Shown here piece after piece: positions 11,966-22,900 of a stretch of DNA of 64,000 nucleotides (within the stretch, counting starts at the first letter, position 1; every line of letters starts with the position of its first letter). Source of the DNA: Asterochloris sp. CNOR1 (taxonomy: Eukaryota; Chlorophyta; Trebouxiophyceae; Trebouxiales; Trebouxiaceae); assembly GCA_963969365.1 (NCBI GenBank), contig OZ017757.1, positions 62,001 to 126,000 on the forward strand, given 5' to 3'. Position numbers and translations under genes: made by a program. The notes below the pieces were generated by a model. The model saw nothing but the letters and a program-made list of their open reading frames with translations, did no database searches and was not told the origin of the DNA.

Positions 11966-12713
11966 GCTTGACAAGCATGTTGAGTGGCTGCAGTTTCTGG
12001 TCAGGCCATTGCTGCTGGAGCAGTGGGGTCTGGAGGCAGAAGGGGAGATCTGGTACCAAGGCATGGCCTGCCTTGTGCACAGTTCCTACCTTGCCTTACA
12101 CGCGCTGTGACCTCCAGCTCTGCCTGGGCACCCTGAAACTAATCAAAGTGGCCACATGTTACTGTGAAGTGGTTGGTGCTGATGTCTGCCGCCCCTGCAG
12201 ACGAGTGGATGCTGGACACGGGACGCATCTACATCGACAGTGAGGCTGCTGTCGTCAGGGAGGACACAAGAGACATGCAGAACATTCTTGGATTTGCAGT
12301 CAATGGCGACGTGGAAGCCATGCACCAGGTCTTTGAGGATCAGGGCAGCATGGTGAGGAAATGGTGAAACTGCCGTGCCTGCCACAGCACTCACCCCTCA
12401 GTATTGTTCCTTGCCTCTCAGGTGGATGGCTTTTCGTACACGCCATTTATGCTGGTGCGGCTGAGTCTTGCTTGAAGGATGTTTGTGCCTGGAGGGGGAT
12501 ACATTGGCCATGGACTGTGCAATGCAGGCACTGAAGCACAAAGAATTCGATGCAGCAGTGTGGCTCCTGCAACAGCCCGGAGGCGCCCGGCTGGAGGTCT
12601 TTGCAGATCAGGGTGCACTTGTCGTGCTGGTGCCTGCTCCTGCATGTGCATCTTGTAAGCTGTTCAGAAGCGCAGCATCCGCTTATCGGTGCCTTGACGT
12701 ACATGTTGTCTGC

Positions 12714-12950
12714 TGCAGGATTCTGGGAGTTTGATGACTGCTTCCCTGGTCTGTACATGCTGACCATCGTGCAAGATGCAACTGTGCAACTCTCTGGCAT
12801 TTGCATCTCTCAGCTCTTCAGGACCTAGAGTCTGCTCAAACGTGCCCTTGTCACATGATTGTTCTGTTGCAGGACATTGGAAGGAGGGTGGTCGGTCTTC
12901 TGGTCTGTACTTGCTAGCCAAGTTCTGGCCAGAGGGTCGTGACTTCTCCC
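12714..12950. repeat. Duplicated exon start in ankyrin copy A
   Basis: TGCTGCAGGATTCTGGGAG (about 12714), coding GFWEFDDCFPGLYMLT, repeats as TTGCAGGACATTGGAAGG (about 12868), coding GHWKEGGRSSGLYLLAKFW. Copy C has one such exon start (GPWGDVGCCSGLYMLAKLW). The second unit matches copy C better and is probably the original. Confidence 0.6.
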
Positions 12951-13979
12951 CGTTTGTCTCATTGTTGCCCAATGATCTTTTACAAGGCTCATTTGCACCG
13001 TGAGGTTTCATGTTGCTCTTGCCTGGCGCTGCAGCACCTTATGTGCTGTGCATGCTCTGATCTTGGTTGCAAAGCTGCCATGCCCTGTGCAGAGTAATGC
13101 TGGCGGCCCACCCCTATGTGTCGCCGTTGAGCAGGGCAATGTGCCATTGGTCAGGTCAGTGTCCCAAGAGCTTGATGATCAACCTTGCTGTGCTGCACTT
13201 TTTCAATACTGACTCCTGGGCCTCTGCAGGTGGCTGTTGCAGAATGGGGCCGACCCAATGTGGGCTGGGAGCTACCCTGGGGCTAGAGAGGAAGATGGAA
13301 GGGCTGACGATCATTCCATGGCTTATCCTCTGCACAGGGCTTGCATGAAAGACGCGGGTGCTGAGTTAGTGGATGCTCTGGTGTGTGCCGGGGCCCAACT
13401 GGAGAGCAGGGCAGTCTGGAGGGGCACCGGGTGGAGGACACAGCGCTGGGAGGGGACGCCACTCTTCAAGGCTGCATGTGTTGCACGCTATGACAGCGTC
13501 CAGGAGCTGGTGTGGCAGGGCGCGTCTTTGAAGGCGCCCAGCAACTGCATGATGGAGGGGGGCCAAATTTTTTGCGTGAGGAGATATCTGGGCCACCACC
13601 TCATGATGCTGAGCTGGCAGCTGTGCTGCACCCGTCCACATACAGGTAAGTGCGTGTCGCTTCCTCTTCTTCTACAGTGCACTGTATGCCCAGCATCCTG
13701 TTCATTCATCACATGTCCTCATGTAACATCTGCAGGTTGTTGCAAGACCTTGACGGTCATGAGGCAGAGGCGGAAGTCTATGGGATTCGACGCATGTATG
13801 GCACTAAGCCCTGGAATCTGATGCCAACCTGCGCTCTGCTGAGTTTCAAGTCTGCTGCCCAAGCTGGCCTTGAGAGACGGCGCCTGCTGGTCCTTGCTGG
13901 GCTGTCAGTCCAGCCAGGCCCTCATCTGCCAGCAGGATTGCTGCAGCACGTCTGCATGCTGGCAGAGCTTGTGTTGTGA

Positions 13980-15728
13980 GCTTGTCTCTGTTGGTGGTGC
14001 CGCAGCAAGGGCAGGAGTCTGTGCTGCTGAGACCTTGGCCTTGCTGCGGCCCCAGCAAAGGGGACGTGTCAGATCCCTTTCTTGAAGATCAACTTCTATG
14101 AGGGACATGGACCTGCCCACCAGCTAGCCCACCAGCCTTAAGCCCGACTAAAGTCAAACTCAATGTGCAGCTCAAGGAGCAACAGCACGGACAAGGCTGG
14201 CAACGCACAGACACAGCAGGCAGCTTGCTACTTGACATTAACAGGTCATTGCAGTTGGCTACCGGCAGACTCAGCAAGCCAGGTTGCAAGCGGCACAGAG
14301 ACGCTTACAACACTCTGCAAGCACTGTCTGCTAGCACGCCTGGTCAAATTCCAGCACCTGGTTGCAATATCTCTGGCTTGTCCGGCTGCCGCACGAGCGT
14401 CAGGCACTGCTCCTGGCAACGGCGCTGGCCGTGCGCATCCAGCATTTGCATGAGCAATCTGCAGCTGGCACTTGCGGACATGTGCGACGCTGCATGGCTG
14501 GGCAATGAGGCAAGGCCGGCGTGTACTGGGCGCTTGCCCTTGTTCACTGATGGCTCAGCCAGTGAAGCCACAGCAGGCCCAGGACTGGATGGCTGCCGAC
14601 AGCCCAGCTGGCCATCAGTACAGCTGTAATGTTGCTGATACTGCATCCATACTCCGGGGCCGGTCCTGCATGGGTGCCCCTCTGCCTGCTGGGCTGCACT
14701 TCTACCTCAGCAAGGCAAGGGAAGCTCATCTGCAGGTCTACATTGGATTTGGAGACTCTCTGGAGATGTGCCTCTGCCACGTTATGAAGCAAGCCTGGAA
14801 GCAACACGAGCCAAGCTGCATATTCTTCAGAGTTATCCTCCCAATAACACACCCACTTGGCGGACCATGACATGCTGTTGAACATGAGACACAGGTTGCA
14901 GTTTCAGGGTCATCATGATCGGTTGACGACATTTCAGAGCTGTGACATTCTCGAGGGTCTGTGCAACGATCGTTGCTTGCTCAGTGTTTCTGTGTGGCCA
15001 TGAAGTGGGAGGTGGTCTGCCCTGGGTGATACTTGCTGTTGCAGCCAGACAGACCACCAAGTGGGAAGGACAGCCCAGACTTGGACGGGCACAGTCCTGA
15101 AGATCGCCCTGGCGGTCTCAGCAAGGAACCCTGCATATGGCAGTAAAAAAGCACCTTCATCAAACAGTGGCAGCAGACAAGCACCAACCATGCCAGATGA
15201 TGTTGCAGCTTTGCACCATGTCCCTTGTACAAGTCTCAAGTCATCTCAGCAGTAGACCCTGCTAACAGAGCTCCACCATATTGGAATCTGTTCCTGCTGC
15301 CGGATGGTTTGCATCTCTGGCATCAGTGAATGGGGCTGCCACTGCGTCCCTGATCGCACAGACAGGAGCAAGGACCAGGCAAGGGACCCACAATGCAAGT
15401 GATGCCTACGGTGGCAAGATCGGTCAGACAGGTCCGCCTGTTGGGAGCCTTGCAACATGATCACCTCTTCTGTTGCAGATGTGAGCAGCTCTGCCCCAAG
15501 CCAGCTTGGCGGTGTTGGGCAGCGCAGCTACCAAGCCATGTAGGCCAGGTTGAGCATGCCCTGCTGCAGTGACAGTCGGGGCAGTCACAGCAACACACAC
15601 CTGCCAAGCCTGCCTTGCAAAGAAGCATGCCTGCCAGACCATGCCAGCTCAAAAACAACCTTGGTCTCAGCAGGCAGCAAGGAGCTTGCCAGACGCCCCG
15701 CAGTGCAAACCCTGCCAGCACCTGCCAG
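13980..15728. other. Ankyrin-A 3' flank and intergenic stretch with R2
   Basis: The first ~100 bp (TTGGTGGTGCCGCAGCAAGG onward) are conserved behind all three ankyrin copies, so the duplicated unit extends past the stop. The R2 repeat follows at 14160-14640. From there to 15728 I see no gene; the open frames lack coding-like composition and conserved partners in the window. Confidence 0.5.
14160..14640 (+). repeat. R2 repeat, copy 1
   Basis: Similar to 21250-21720 (minus) and 40960-41250 (plus). Markers in order: GCAGCTCAAGGAGCAACAG-like start, GGCACAGAGACGCTTACAA, CAGGCACTGCTCCTGG, and a GGGCGCTTGCCCTTGTTCACTGA end (shared with the minus-strand copy). In copies 1 and 2 it lies directly downstream of an ankyrin copy in the same orientation. 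Possibly decayed coding sequence; nature unknown. Confidence 0.55.
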
Positions 15729-18700
15729 TCAAGCCTGCGGCACACACATCCCACCACCTGACAAGCCAAGTCGTGCCGGAGGAGAAGATTCACCTGGCCC
15801 AGCCGTCAGCGTGCCCCCGCTTGCACTAAAGAGCAGCCCACCCATTCTCTGTACCTTGTAACACCAACCACACAAGCTCAGCAGCACAGTGCTCCCCCCA
15901 GCCTGGAGGCACACCTGACAGCACAACCCTCGTCTGACCCCGCAACCAGAGTGCCTCCGGGGCTCCACACATCTGACAGCGGAACCCTCATCTGGACCTG
16001 CCCCCAGAGCGCCGCCAGCTGTGACACACCCAATAGCAGAAACCCTTACCTGGCCCTGCCCCCAGCGCGCCCACGCCTGCGATGATCAGCAGCCACGCCA
16101 GCAGCCGGGTGGAGCGCTGCCCCAGGGTGGCTGGAAGGGGCTCCCCCAGGGCGACCAGCCCCGCAAGGACACCTGCAACAGCAACAACAGGGCCGCAGTG
16201 CCTGAGAAGCTTGTGACCACCGCAAAGGGGCAACCACTTTCATGCAGTGCACTCCCATGAGCATCCACAGAGTGTCACAGATCTAGCAGTGCAAGTGGTC
16301 CCTGCTCGAGAAGCTGGCGCTGGCAGCAAGGTTGGCAGGGCCTGCGTCAGGGCAAGCAGCCTGCTAGCACCGCTGCGTGCAAGGCACACCCCCAGAGCCT
16401 TCTGTTCACCAGGAGCAAGATGGGCAGTCCAAAAAGAGGAGATGCACCAGAGCCTGCGTCTCACCACAAGCGCAACGGGCGGCTGGCCTCGGTGCGCTCT
16501 TGATCAGAGACAGGTGGTCAGCATCGCTGCAGTGCAATCCCTCGTCTCAGCCCAGCCCATCCAGGACTGCACCCTATCTGACAGCAGCCCCACGAGGCTG
16601 CATCCTGCCTGATGGTTAGTTGCATCAAAGCCCTACCTGACGCCATGGACGACACGGCTGCGCAGGTGCACACCACCACGCTGTTCCCATCCTTGAGGCC
16701 CCGCGTCTGGGTAAGCACGCCCGCGGCAGACAGCGCCACGCTGCACAGGATGCCTGCGGGGGTCCACAGCCCGCTGCCGCGAGAGGCCAGCATGAACCCA
16801 GTGCGGCTGGCAGCTGCAGACAACCCAAAGCATGCACCGGCCTTCAGAGCAGGGTGGGAACCGTCAGTGATGAGTTCCTGCCGCGCTGGGGCCGCTGCAG
16901 TCTGGGAGCCAGCAGGAGCCTGGCATGGCTGGCAGCTGCAGAAGCCCACAGCATGCGCTGGCCTGCAAAAGATGACCTGGGGCGTGCACAAGCCAGGGCG
17001 CACCAGTCGCCCCCACATGAGTGCTGCTTGCTGGAGCTGACGCAGCGTGCTGCCCCCATTCCATGCAGGATTAGATGCCAGATGCACCACCAACAAAGGG
17101 AAGCCCTGCAAACCTGAGCAGGACATTCAGGAGCTGCATATGCTGTTATGAAGATGATGCCTGCCAAAAAAAACTGGTGTGATTGCTGCTACCATCTAAA
17201 TCTTGGGGCAACATTGCTCCCTCCCCAAATCAGCCTCCCCGTGCAGACTCAAATCAGCGGAGCACCCCAGACTCATCGGGAGCCCCTAGGTGGGCGCCGC
17301 CTGTTGAGGCAGATGTGATGCACTGCCACCCACACATTTGGAGGGTGAGTACAGGTTTTGCAGTTGCAGAGGAGAGCTGCCTCCATAAACCACGTTGCTT
17401 TGTGAGCTCGATTAAGCCAGCCAAGCAGGACTCACCAGCAGCCCACAGGTGGACGCCGCCTGGCGGGGGCTGACAGGGCGAGCAGCCGCGCCCGCTCGCC
17501 TTAGCTGTGCCATCACTGCCCCCAGCACAGTCCCCACCAGCAGCGACATGGCCGCAAGCACCCGCAGCGCCCCTGGAGCTGTGGGGCCTCCCTCGGCGTC
17601 CTGCGGGGCAATGTGGAGACAGCTCAGCAAGTGCAGCTGTACCCCGCAAGTTTCAAGTCAGGTGCTGGACTGCTCAGCCTGCAGCGCAGCTTGACACAGC
17701 TCAGAACCTGCAGCCAGTCTGTCAATGCGGGCCATGCCCTGCCCATCAGCTGGCATCAGCAGGCTGGGCTGCAGTGCGCCTGCAGAGGCAACATGACCCT
17801 CTGCAAACCCTGCGGCACATGTCATGTGAGATAGGACAGGGGCTGCAGCGCAACTTCTGCCATCAGCACCAGCGCTGCTACTGTCTCGCAGCGGCCTGAA
17901 TAAATTCTTGCACCTTGGCATGCTGCAGTGCGGCATGACCCACGTCAGAGCACCACAGCCAGGCAATGACTGTGGGCTGAATGCCCCACCTCCAGCCCAT
18001 TGCTCAGCATCAGCACCATGTAGCGCAGCATGACAAAGCTCCAAAAGCTGGGCCCCGCCAAAACACTGTGTGCAACATGCCTCACGTCCAGCCCATTGTT
18101 CACCATCAACAGGGTGGTCTGCGGTGCCCCTGCAGAGGCAGTGTCCTGTAGCACACGTCATATGGTACAAGAACAACCGCTCCATTGAGACGCCGCTAGC
18201 AGCAGTAGTGCTGCAAGTGGTCTTGGGCCCCACTGGAGCAGCTGTTGCGTCAGCAGCCACGCTGCAGCAAACCTTGAACCTTCAATTTTGGCACCCAGCG
18301 CCTCCACTAGATGCCTTACAGCACAGCATTCAACTCCGCCGCCTGAGGAATTTAGCAGCAACATCAAATTACAGGAATAGGTCAGAACTCAACAGGTACA
18401 GACGAGGGCTCATACAAGTGGTGGAACGTGTCCAATTAGTAGCAATACGCAAAACCTGGCTGCGGTGATCCCACCTGTGCAGAGACGCCCAGCACCATCA
18501 CGCCCGCCGCAGCCACCGCCACAGCTGCCCACTCGCTACCGCGCAGCCTCTCCTGCAGGCAGAGCGCACTGGAAGTCCGCATGCTGGCAGCAAGAAAGAG
18601 GCCACATGTGCATGCCCCTCCCATAGGCTAAATATGTCCAGAAAACCACAGGTACATGAAAAGTGCACGTACGGCCGCCCATTCATTGTCAAGCAGCCTC

Positions 18701-19498
18701 TCCTGGGGCCCCTGTGCAGTCGTTGGTACAGCTAAAGCAATCAGAAATGCACACAACTGTGGCCGCTGCCTGCAGGGCGGTGCAGAGCTGAGCGCTGCTG
18801 TTGTTTGCTTGGCGCACAGAAGCGCTGCACACCTGTCATAGAGCAGTACCAGCTGACAGTCAGGTCTGCACCCGGCTGACGCCAGTGCGACGACATTGGC
18901 CTGACAGCTGTGCTGTGCTGTGCCTGCGACTTCACGGTGTGGCTAGTGGCCTGCCTGACCACTTTGGCCCTCGTGGTGGCATGCATTCTGCTCGTGCACA
19001 TGCAACACTTCCTCACCAGACCACATCCACACCAGTGCCCAACTCCAAATGTGCTCAGCTGGAGACTGCAGGGAGTGTGGCATGGCATTGCAATGTGGCA
19101 TGGAAGTCAGCCGCTGCACCTGCCTTGAGATGGAAGTGGGAGAAGATGGCCAGGGTGACGATGCCCAGGCCTGAGACAGGTTGAACAAGGGATACCTGCA
19201 AAATTGTGGAAAGCCACCCGTATATGCAGACCAGCTCAACGCTGCCACAATAACACAAGCTTCCCATGCAGGCAGGCTGCCAGCTCACCGGCGCCAGGGC
19301 TAGGGCTGCCAGCATGAGCACTGCACCCCCAACATCTGCGGCCAGGCCAATCAGCCATGTCCTGCTGCGAAGATACTGGCTGACAGTGCCCACACTCAGG
19401 CTGAATCGAGGCAGGGAGCCAGTCGCTTCTTTCTGCAGGGCCTTGCCGATGTTGTTCAGACTGCTGGCCAGCAATGTCAAGCATATCGCTTTCCACAT
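15729..19498 (-). CDS. NIPA-type magnesium transporter (DUF803 family)
   Basis: Integral membrane Mg2+ transporter of the NIPA family. Exons on the minus strand: 19498-19289, 19195-19124, 18552-18475, 17600-17436, 16877-16637, 16172-16050, 15997-15729; 1158 nt, 385 aa, frames close. The start MWKAICLTLLASSLNNIGKA matches the typical plant N-terminus, which fixes the ATG. The family hallmarks ALAPVSLVQPVSGLG and FSHFHLKE (exons 1-3) and LTQTRGLKDGNSVVVCTC (exon 5) are present, with further hydrophobic helices such as LAAMSLLVGTVLGAVMAQ and LLAWLLIIAGVGALGAG. Intron 2 would use a GC donor (AAG|gcaggt). The last exon adds an 88-residue Gly/Cys-rich tail behind a 52-bp intron; this tail and the acceptor at 16877 are the weak points, and the protein may end soon after 16050. 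Confidence 0.87.
17716..18135. repeat. Degenerate tandem units in NIPA intron 3
   Basis: Three related units at about 17716-17795, 17991-18060 and 18088-18135, marked by CCAGCCCATTGYTCA and CCTGCAGAGGCA. They lie between exons 3 and 4. Their parental exon junction is not obvious, unlike other echoes in this window. Confidence 0.5.
18665..18705 (-). repeat. Echo of NIPA exon 3 start
   Basis: On the minus strand CAGGAGAGGCTGCTTGACAA leads a degraded copy (ERLLDNEWAAV) of exon 3 (ERLRGSEWAAV, start 18552), including its acceptor. It sits in the intron immediately upstream of the real exon. Confidence 0.7.
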
Positions 19499-20364
19499 CG
19501 ACAAGCATCGTCTGTGGTGTTCCACTACATGGAGCCGGGCAGCGCCACCTGCTGTTGACCATGCACTGCGGGGAACAGCAGGCAATGGAGTGCATGAGGT
19601 GCCATATCATTCAACGCTCTCTCAGCCTGAATGACACCTCATCCAGGCTGCCAGAAGATCTTCATTAAATGCATATGTGGCCACAGGGCCAGTGTTTGTA
19701 CATTTGCATTGCTCATCCTTCTATGTGGTTGACCTGGGCTCAAACTTGCCAGTCTGGCCCTTGTGATCGCCCCTGGCCAACAGAGCCCTGCCCGCCAATA
19801 TAGCCCTCATCTGCCTGCAACAGATCAACAGACAGTGAAAGCGGCCAGCCGCCACTCACCCTCGCAGCATGCTATCCTTCGTGGCCCCTCACCTGCGTTT
19901 TCTTGCTGCTCAGCCAGAACTGCAGGAGCGGCAGAAGACAGTCAGCGCGACAGCAAGTGAGCAGTCGGCGCAACAGCTACTAAGGCAGCAGTGAGCATGC
20001 TGCCCAAGCGGTTCTCCTGGTGGATGGCAAGCAACACCAGTCAGAGGTGAACAGCATAAACACCTTCAGGAGACCGTATGTAGCGACGCCGGTAGCCGCA
20101 ACCACCAACAACCCCCCTCTGCAGCCAGTAATAGCTGAGGCTGATGTTTTGGTTCCAACTCGCTACAAGCCCCAGGGCGCTGCTCTTACAGGGCCACTGA
20201 TGAGCCTGTGCCACAACAAATGCACTGCAATGCACCAGACAGGTGCAGACTTGTGCACCGATACATGACGGCAGGGCTCAGCTATGGCCATCAGTTGCCC
20301 ACTTGGGAAGCTGCAGACTTGGGAGACTGCAGACCAGGCTTGATGGTCAAGCAAGACGCAGTAC

Positions 20365-20456
20365 CTGGTTGCCTGTCCAGCTGCCGGGAGAAAGAGGCGC
20401 CTCGGTGGCATTCTTGCCTTTGGACTCGCCCCCAGCCTCCTCCAGAACAGGCTTGC
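20365..20456 (-). CDS. Candidate exon of an unidentified gene
   Basis: Bounded by an acceptor (CCTTGTAG, plus-strand 20457 onward) and a donor (CAG|gtactg). It reads GKPVLEEAGGESKGKNATEA then PLSPGSWTGNQ, a hydrophilic coding-like peptide. No partner exons could be joined with confidence and the family is not recognised. Confidence 0.25.
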
Positions 20457-20559
20457 CTACAAGGAACAGCAAGTCAATTGTGATTGCGAGCTGTACATGC
20501 CATGTCAATGTGAGCCATGCTGTGTAATGCAGTACAGTGCTCTGGGGATCCAGCTTGCC

Positions 20560-20720
20560 AGCCAGGGCTTCTGCTGGCCACTCACCACCATCACTGGCCC
20601 GAGAGCAGCTTACCTGATTGATTGGCAAACCACCTCCGCTGCAGACCCAGCTCTTTGCTCCTGGACAAAAGTGCTGAACGTGCCATGCTCATTGTGCTGT
20701 GCTTTTCTGCTGTGCCGACA
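20560..20720 (+). repeat. R1 repeat, copy 2
   Basis: Inverted relative to copy 1 at 10490-10640. Contains SLLLDKSAERAMLIVLC in the plus frame after a CTGCAG acceptor-like site. The two copies lie on either side of ankyrin copy A and NIPA, so they could mark the ends of a rearranged block. Confidence 0.55.
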
Positions 20721-21249
20721 ACAGGAAAGGAGGTTGTACTCCGAATCGTAATACAAAAACTGTGTCCTTGTCACCAGCTGCTTGCCTTCTACGTATCTTG
20801 GCCATGGCCTGGATGGCACTCAAGCTAGACCTTTAGAACAGATTGTTGCACGATGAAAGACTGAACAGATACACTTCCAGTTGCTGCAGTGGTCTCTGAA
20901 ATAAAAATCAGGTGCCTGTGCACACTGTTATCACTCTTGTACACCATTAGTTGCCACGCTTTGCCATCTCGCCAGTTGCATCACACAAGTTGGCGCGATG
21001 GCACAGGGTAAGTTTTGCAGTGCCTGGATATCTTGCAAGGGTGGAAGAGTCCAGGAGCTGCAAACAGTTGCCTCACAGACAAGCCCACACCAGGCAGCTG
21101 CTGAGGGGACCCAGTCTGCAACAGCACTGCAGCCACTGAGCGGCCCCAACCTGCAGGCGCAAGGTGTTTGTGGACATGCAAAGTGGCAGGAGGGCAGCCC
21201 AGAGAAACACCCATGCAAGGCAGGGGCTAGGGTGACCACCCAGTCCTGG

Positions 21250-21720
21250 ACTTGCTGTAGGAACACTGTGACCTCACTGGCTGGGGCCTCAGTAAACAAG
21301 GGCAAGCGCCCAAGGGGCGCTGACCCTGTCTCGATCGTCAGCCATGCAGCGTTGCGCCTGGCCTGCCAGCTGCAGAATGCCTGGCAGGCTCCTTACAAGG
21401 AGCAGTGCCGGATGCTCAAAGAGGCAGCTGTACATGCCCACGGTGATTGCGAGGGTGATCGATATTGCGCTGAGCCCAATCGTTTGTGATGCTGAGTTGT
21501 GGCCTTGCTGTGCAGCCAGAGGCACTTGCAGCACTGGTTGTCTCACGCTTACAGGCTATTGTGCGTCTCTGTGTAGCTTGTAGCCTGGCTTTGAGCCTGC
21601 CGGCAACCAACTCCGTTGCCCAGCTACATGTCACGTGATCAGCAGCTTGCTCTGTCTGTCCAACTCCCAGCCTTGCCTGTGCTCTTGCCCCCTCAAGCTG
21701 CAGATGCACCTTGACTTATT
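21250..21720 (-). repeat. R2 repeat, copy 2
   Basis: Minus-strand copy lying directly downstream of ankyrin copy B, as copy 1 lies downstream of copy A. Shares CACAGAGACGCACAATAGCC, GCCTCTGGCTGCACAGCAAGG (the latter with 40960-41250) and the GGGCGCTTGCCCTTGTTTACTGA end. Confidence 0.55.
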
Positions 21721-21900
21721 TACATGAGAACATTGGTGCCTGGCTTGTGGGCATGGAGCCTGGCAACTTCCGTATTTCAGGTAATGCATGGGAGATGGAT
21801 CTGCCGCCTTTCGTTGGTGGGGCTGCAGCGGGGCCAAGGTCTTGGCAATCGCAGGTCAAGGTCTTGCCGCCTTGCTGCAGCACCACCAACAGTGACAAAA

Positions 21901-22900
21901 TCACAACACAAACTCTGCCAGCTTGCAGATGTGCTGCACAATCTCAGCTGGCAGATGAGGGCCTGGCTGGGCTGCCAGCACAGCAAGGAACAGCAACCGC
22001 CGCCTCTCAAGGCCAGGCTCCTTAATGACAGTACCCTCATCATCAATGAAGAGGCGCCCCAATTCTGTGGGGTTGTTGCCTTCAGGGACAGCAGACAGTC
22101 AGGATTTTAACTGGTGTGGGGCAACATGTGGCAGCTCAGCCCGGCTTCAGGGTGCCCAGGCAGAGCTAAAGGCCACAGCGCGTGTTGGGCAAGGCAGAAT
22201 AGTGTGCACAAAGCAGACCATGCCTTTGAACCAGATCTCCCCTTCTGCCTCCAGACCCCACTGCTCCAGCAGCAGCGATTTCACCAGGAACTGAAGCCAC
22301 CACATCTGGGTTTCAATTTCAGCACTATCATAAATCTGCAGGACAGCTGCGCAAGGCTTGTAAAGGGAGGGGTTTCCCCAGCATGCCACTTGACAGAGAA
22401 AAGGAAGCACCCAGCTTTTTGTTTACCGGGTCTTCCATTCTCCATTCAATGCCACGCCCGTCAAGCGAGGCAGTCCACTGGCAATAGCAGTTTGTTAAAC
22501 TTTTGAACCCCCCTCCCAAGAAGACTACCAGGGGATTCCGGCTCTTGTAGTGCCCATGTATCAGAGTGTAGCTTTGCTGCTGTATAGGCCTGCAAAGCAC
22601 AGTGGAGTGCATGCGGCCTGCAAAGCGCTAAGCTGGACACAAGACACATGGCTGCTGGGTTGCTGCTCACATGAGGTTAAACACCCCAGAGTCCAAGAAG
22701 AAGCAGCCATTTTTGCCCAGGGGAAGTCCAGTCGCCGTCCTGACAGGATCTTCTGCTTGCTCCGCCAGATCTTCACGCACGTCATAGTGGCAGTAGGCGG
22801 TAAACAGTCTGAGGTATTTCCACTGTGATTCTGTGAGCTGCTTGTGGTCCTTGAAAAGCAGTCTGCCTGTATACTGCGGGATACTGCGGCGGCCCAGCAT
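21901..22900 (-). pseudogene. Ankyrin family copy B, internally deleted
   Basis: Exon 1 (22900-22671) starts MLGRRSIPQYTGRLLFKD and has no frameshift; exon 2 (22589-22427) and exon 3 (22335-22210) join in frame. The next block, opening GRLFIDDEGTVIKE, runs straight into PGLERRRLLFLA and the family C-terminus ending LAEFVL at stop 21903-21901. In copies A and C these two points are separated by the whole ankyrin region (about 1.6 kb). The deletion keeps the reading frame. The junction between exons 3 and 4 could not be placed in phase (acceptor is CTGAAG, not CTGCAG), so whether a protein is made is open. Confidence 0.6.

Larger units (their letters stand above)
11297..13979 (+). pseudogene. 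Ankyrin-repeat protein copy A, pseudogene
   Basis: Exon-like blocks align in order with copies B and C: an N-terminal block (YLRLFAAYCHCNVRED), a WLQFLVRPLLLEQWGLE block, ankyrin-type helices (MQNILGFAVNGDVEAM; TPLFKAACVARYDSV) and a C-terminal block ending LPAGLLQHVCMLAELVL at stop 13977-13979. It is broken. There is a 1-nt loss at about 11333 (against copies B and C, TTTAGGAC for TTCAAGGAC), another at about 11500 (GGGTGATTTC), a lost donor after 11753, an in-frame TGA at 12473-12475, a 1-nt gain near 12515 and an indel near 13575. The ankyrin assignment comes from helix pattern and comparison of copies; the N-terminal half matches no family I know. Function unknown. Confidence 0.7.
19499..21900. 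other. Intergenic stretch upstream of NIPA
   Basis: No complete gene recognised. Contains a candidate minus-strand exon (20365-20456), R1 copy 2 (20560-20720) and R2 copy 2 (21250-21720, minus). A plus-strand frame at 20020-20268 and its antisense both stay open, but neither resembles a known protein. Confidence 0.45.
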
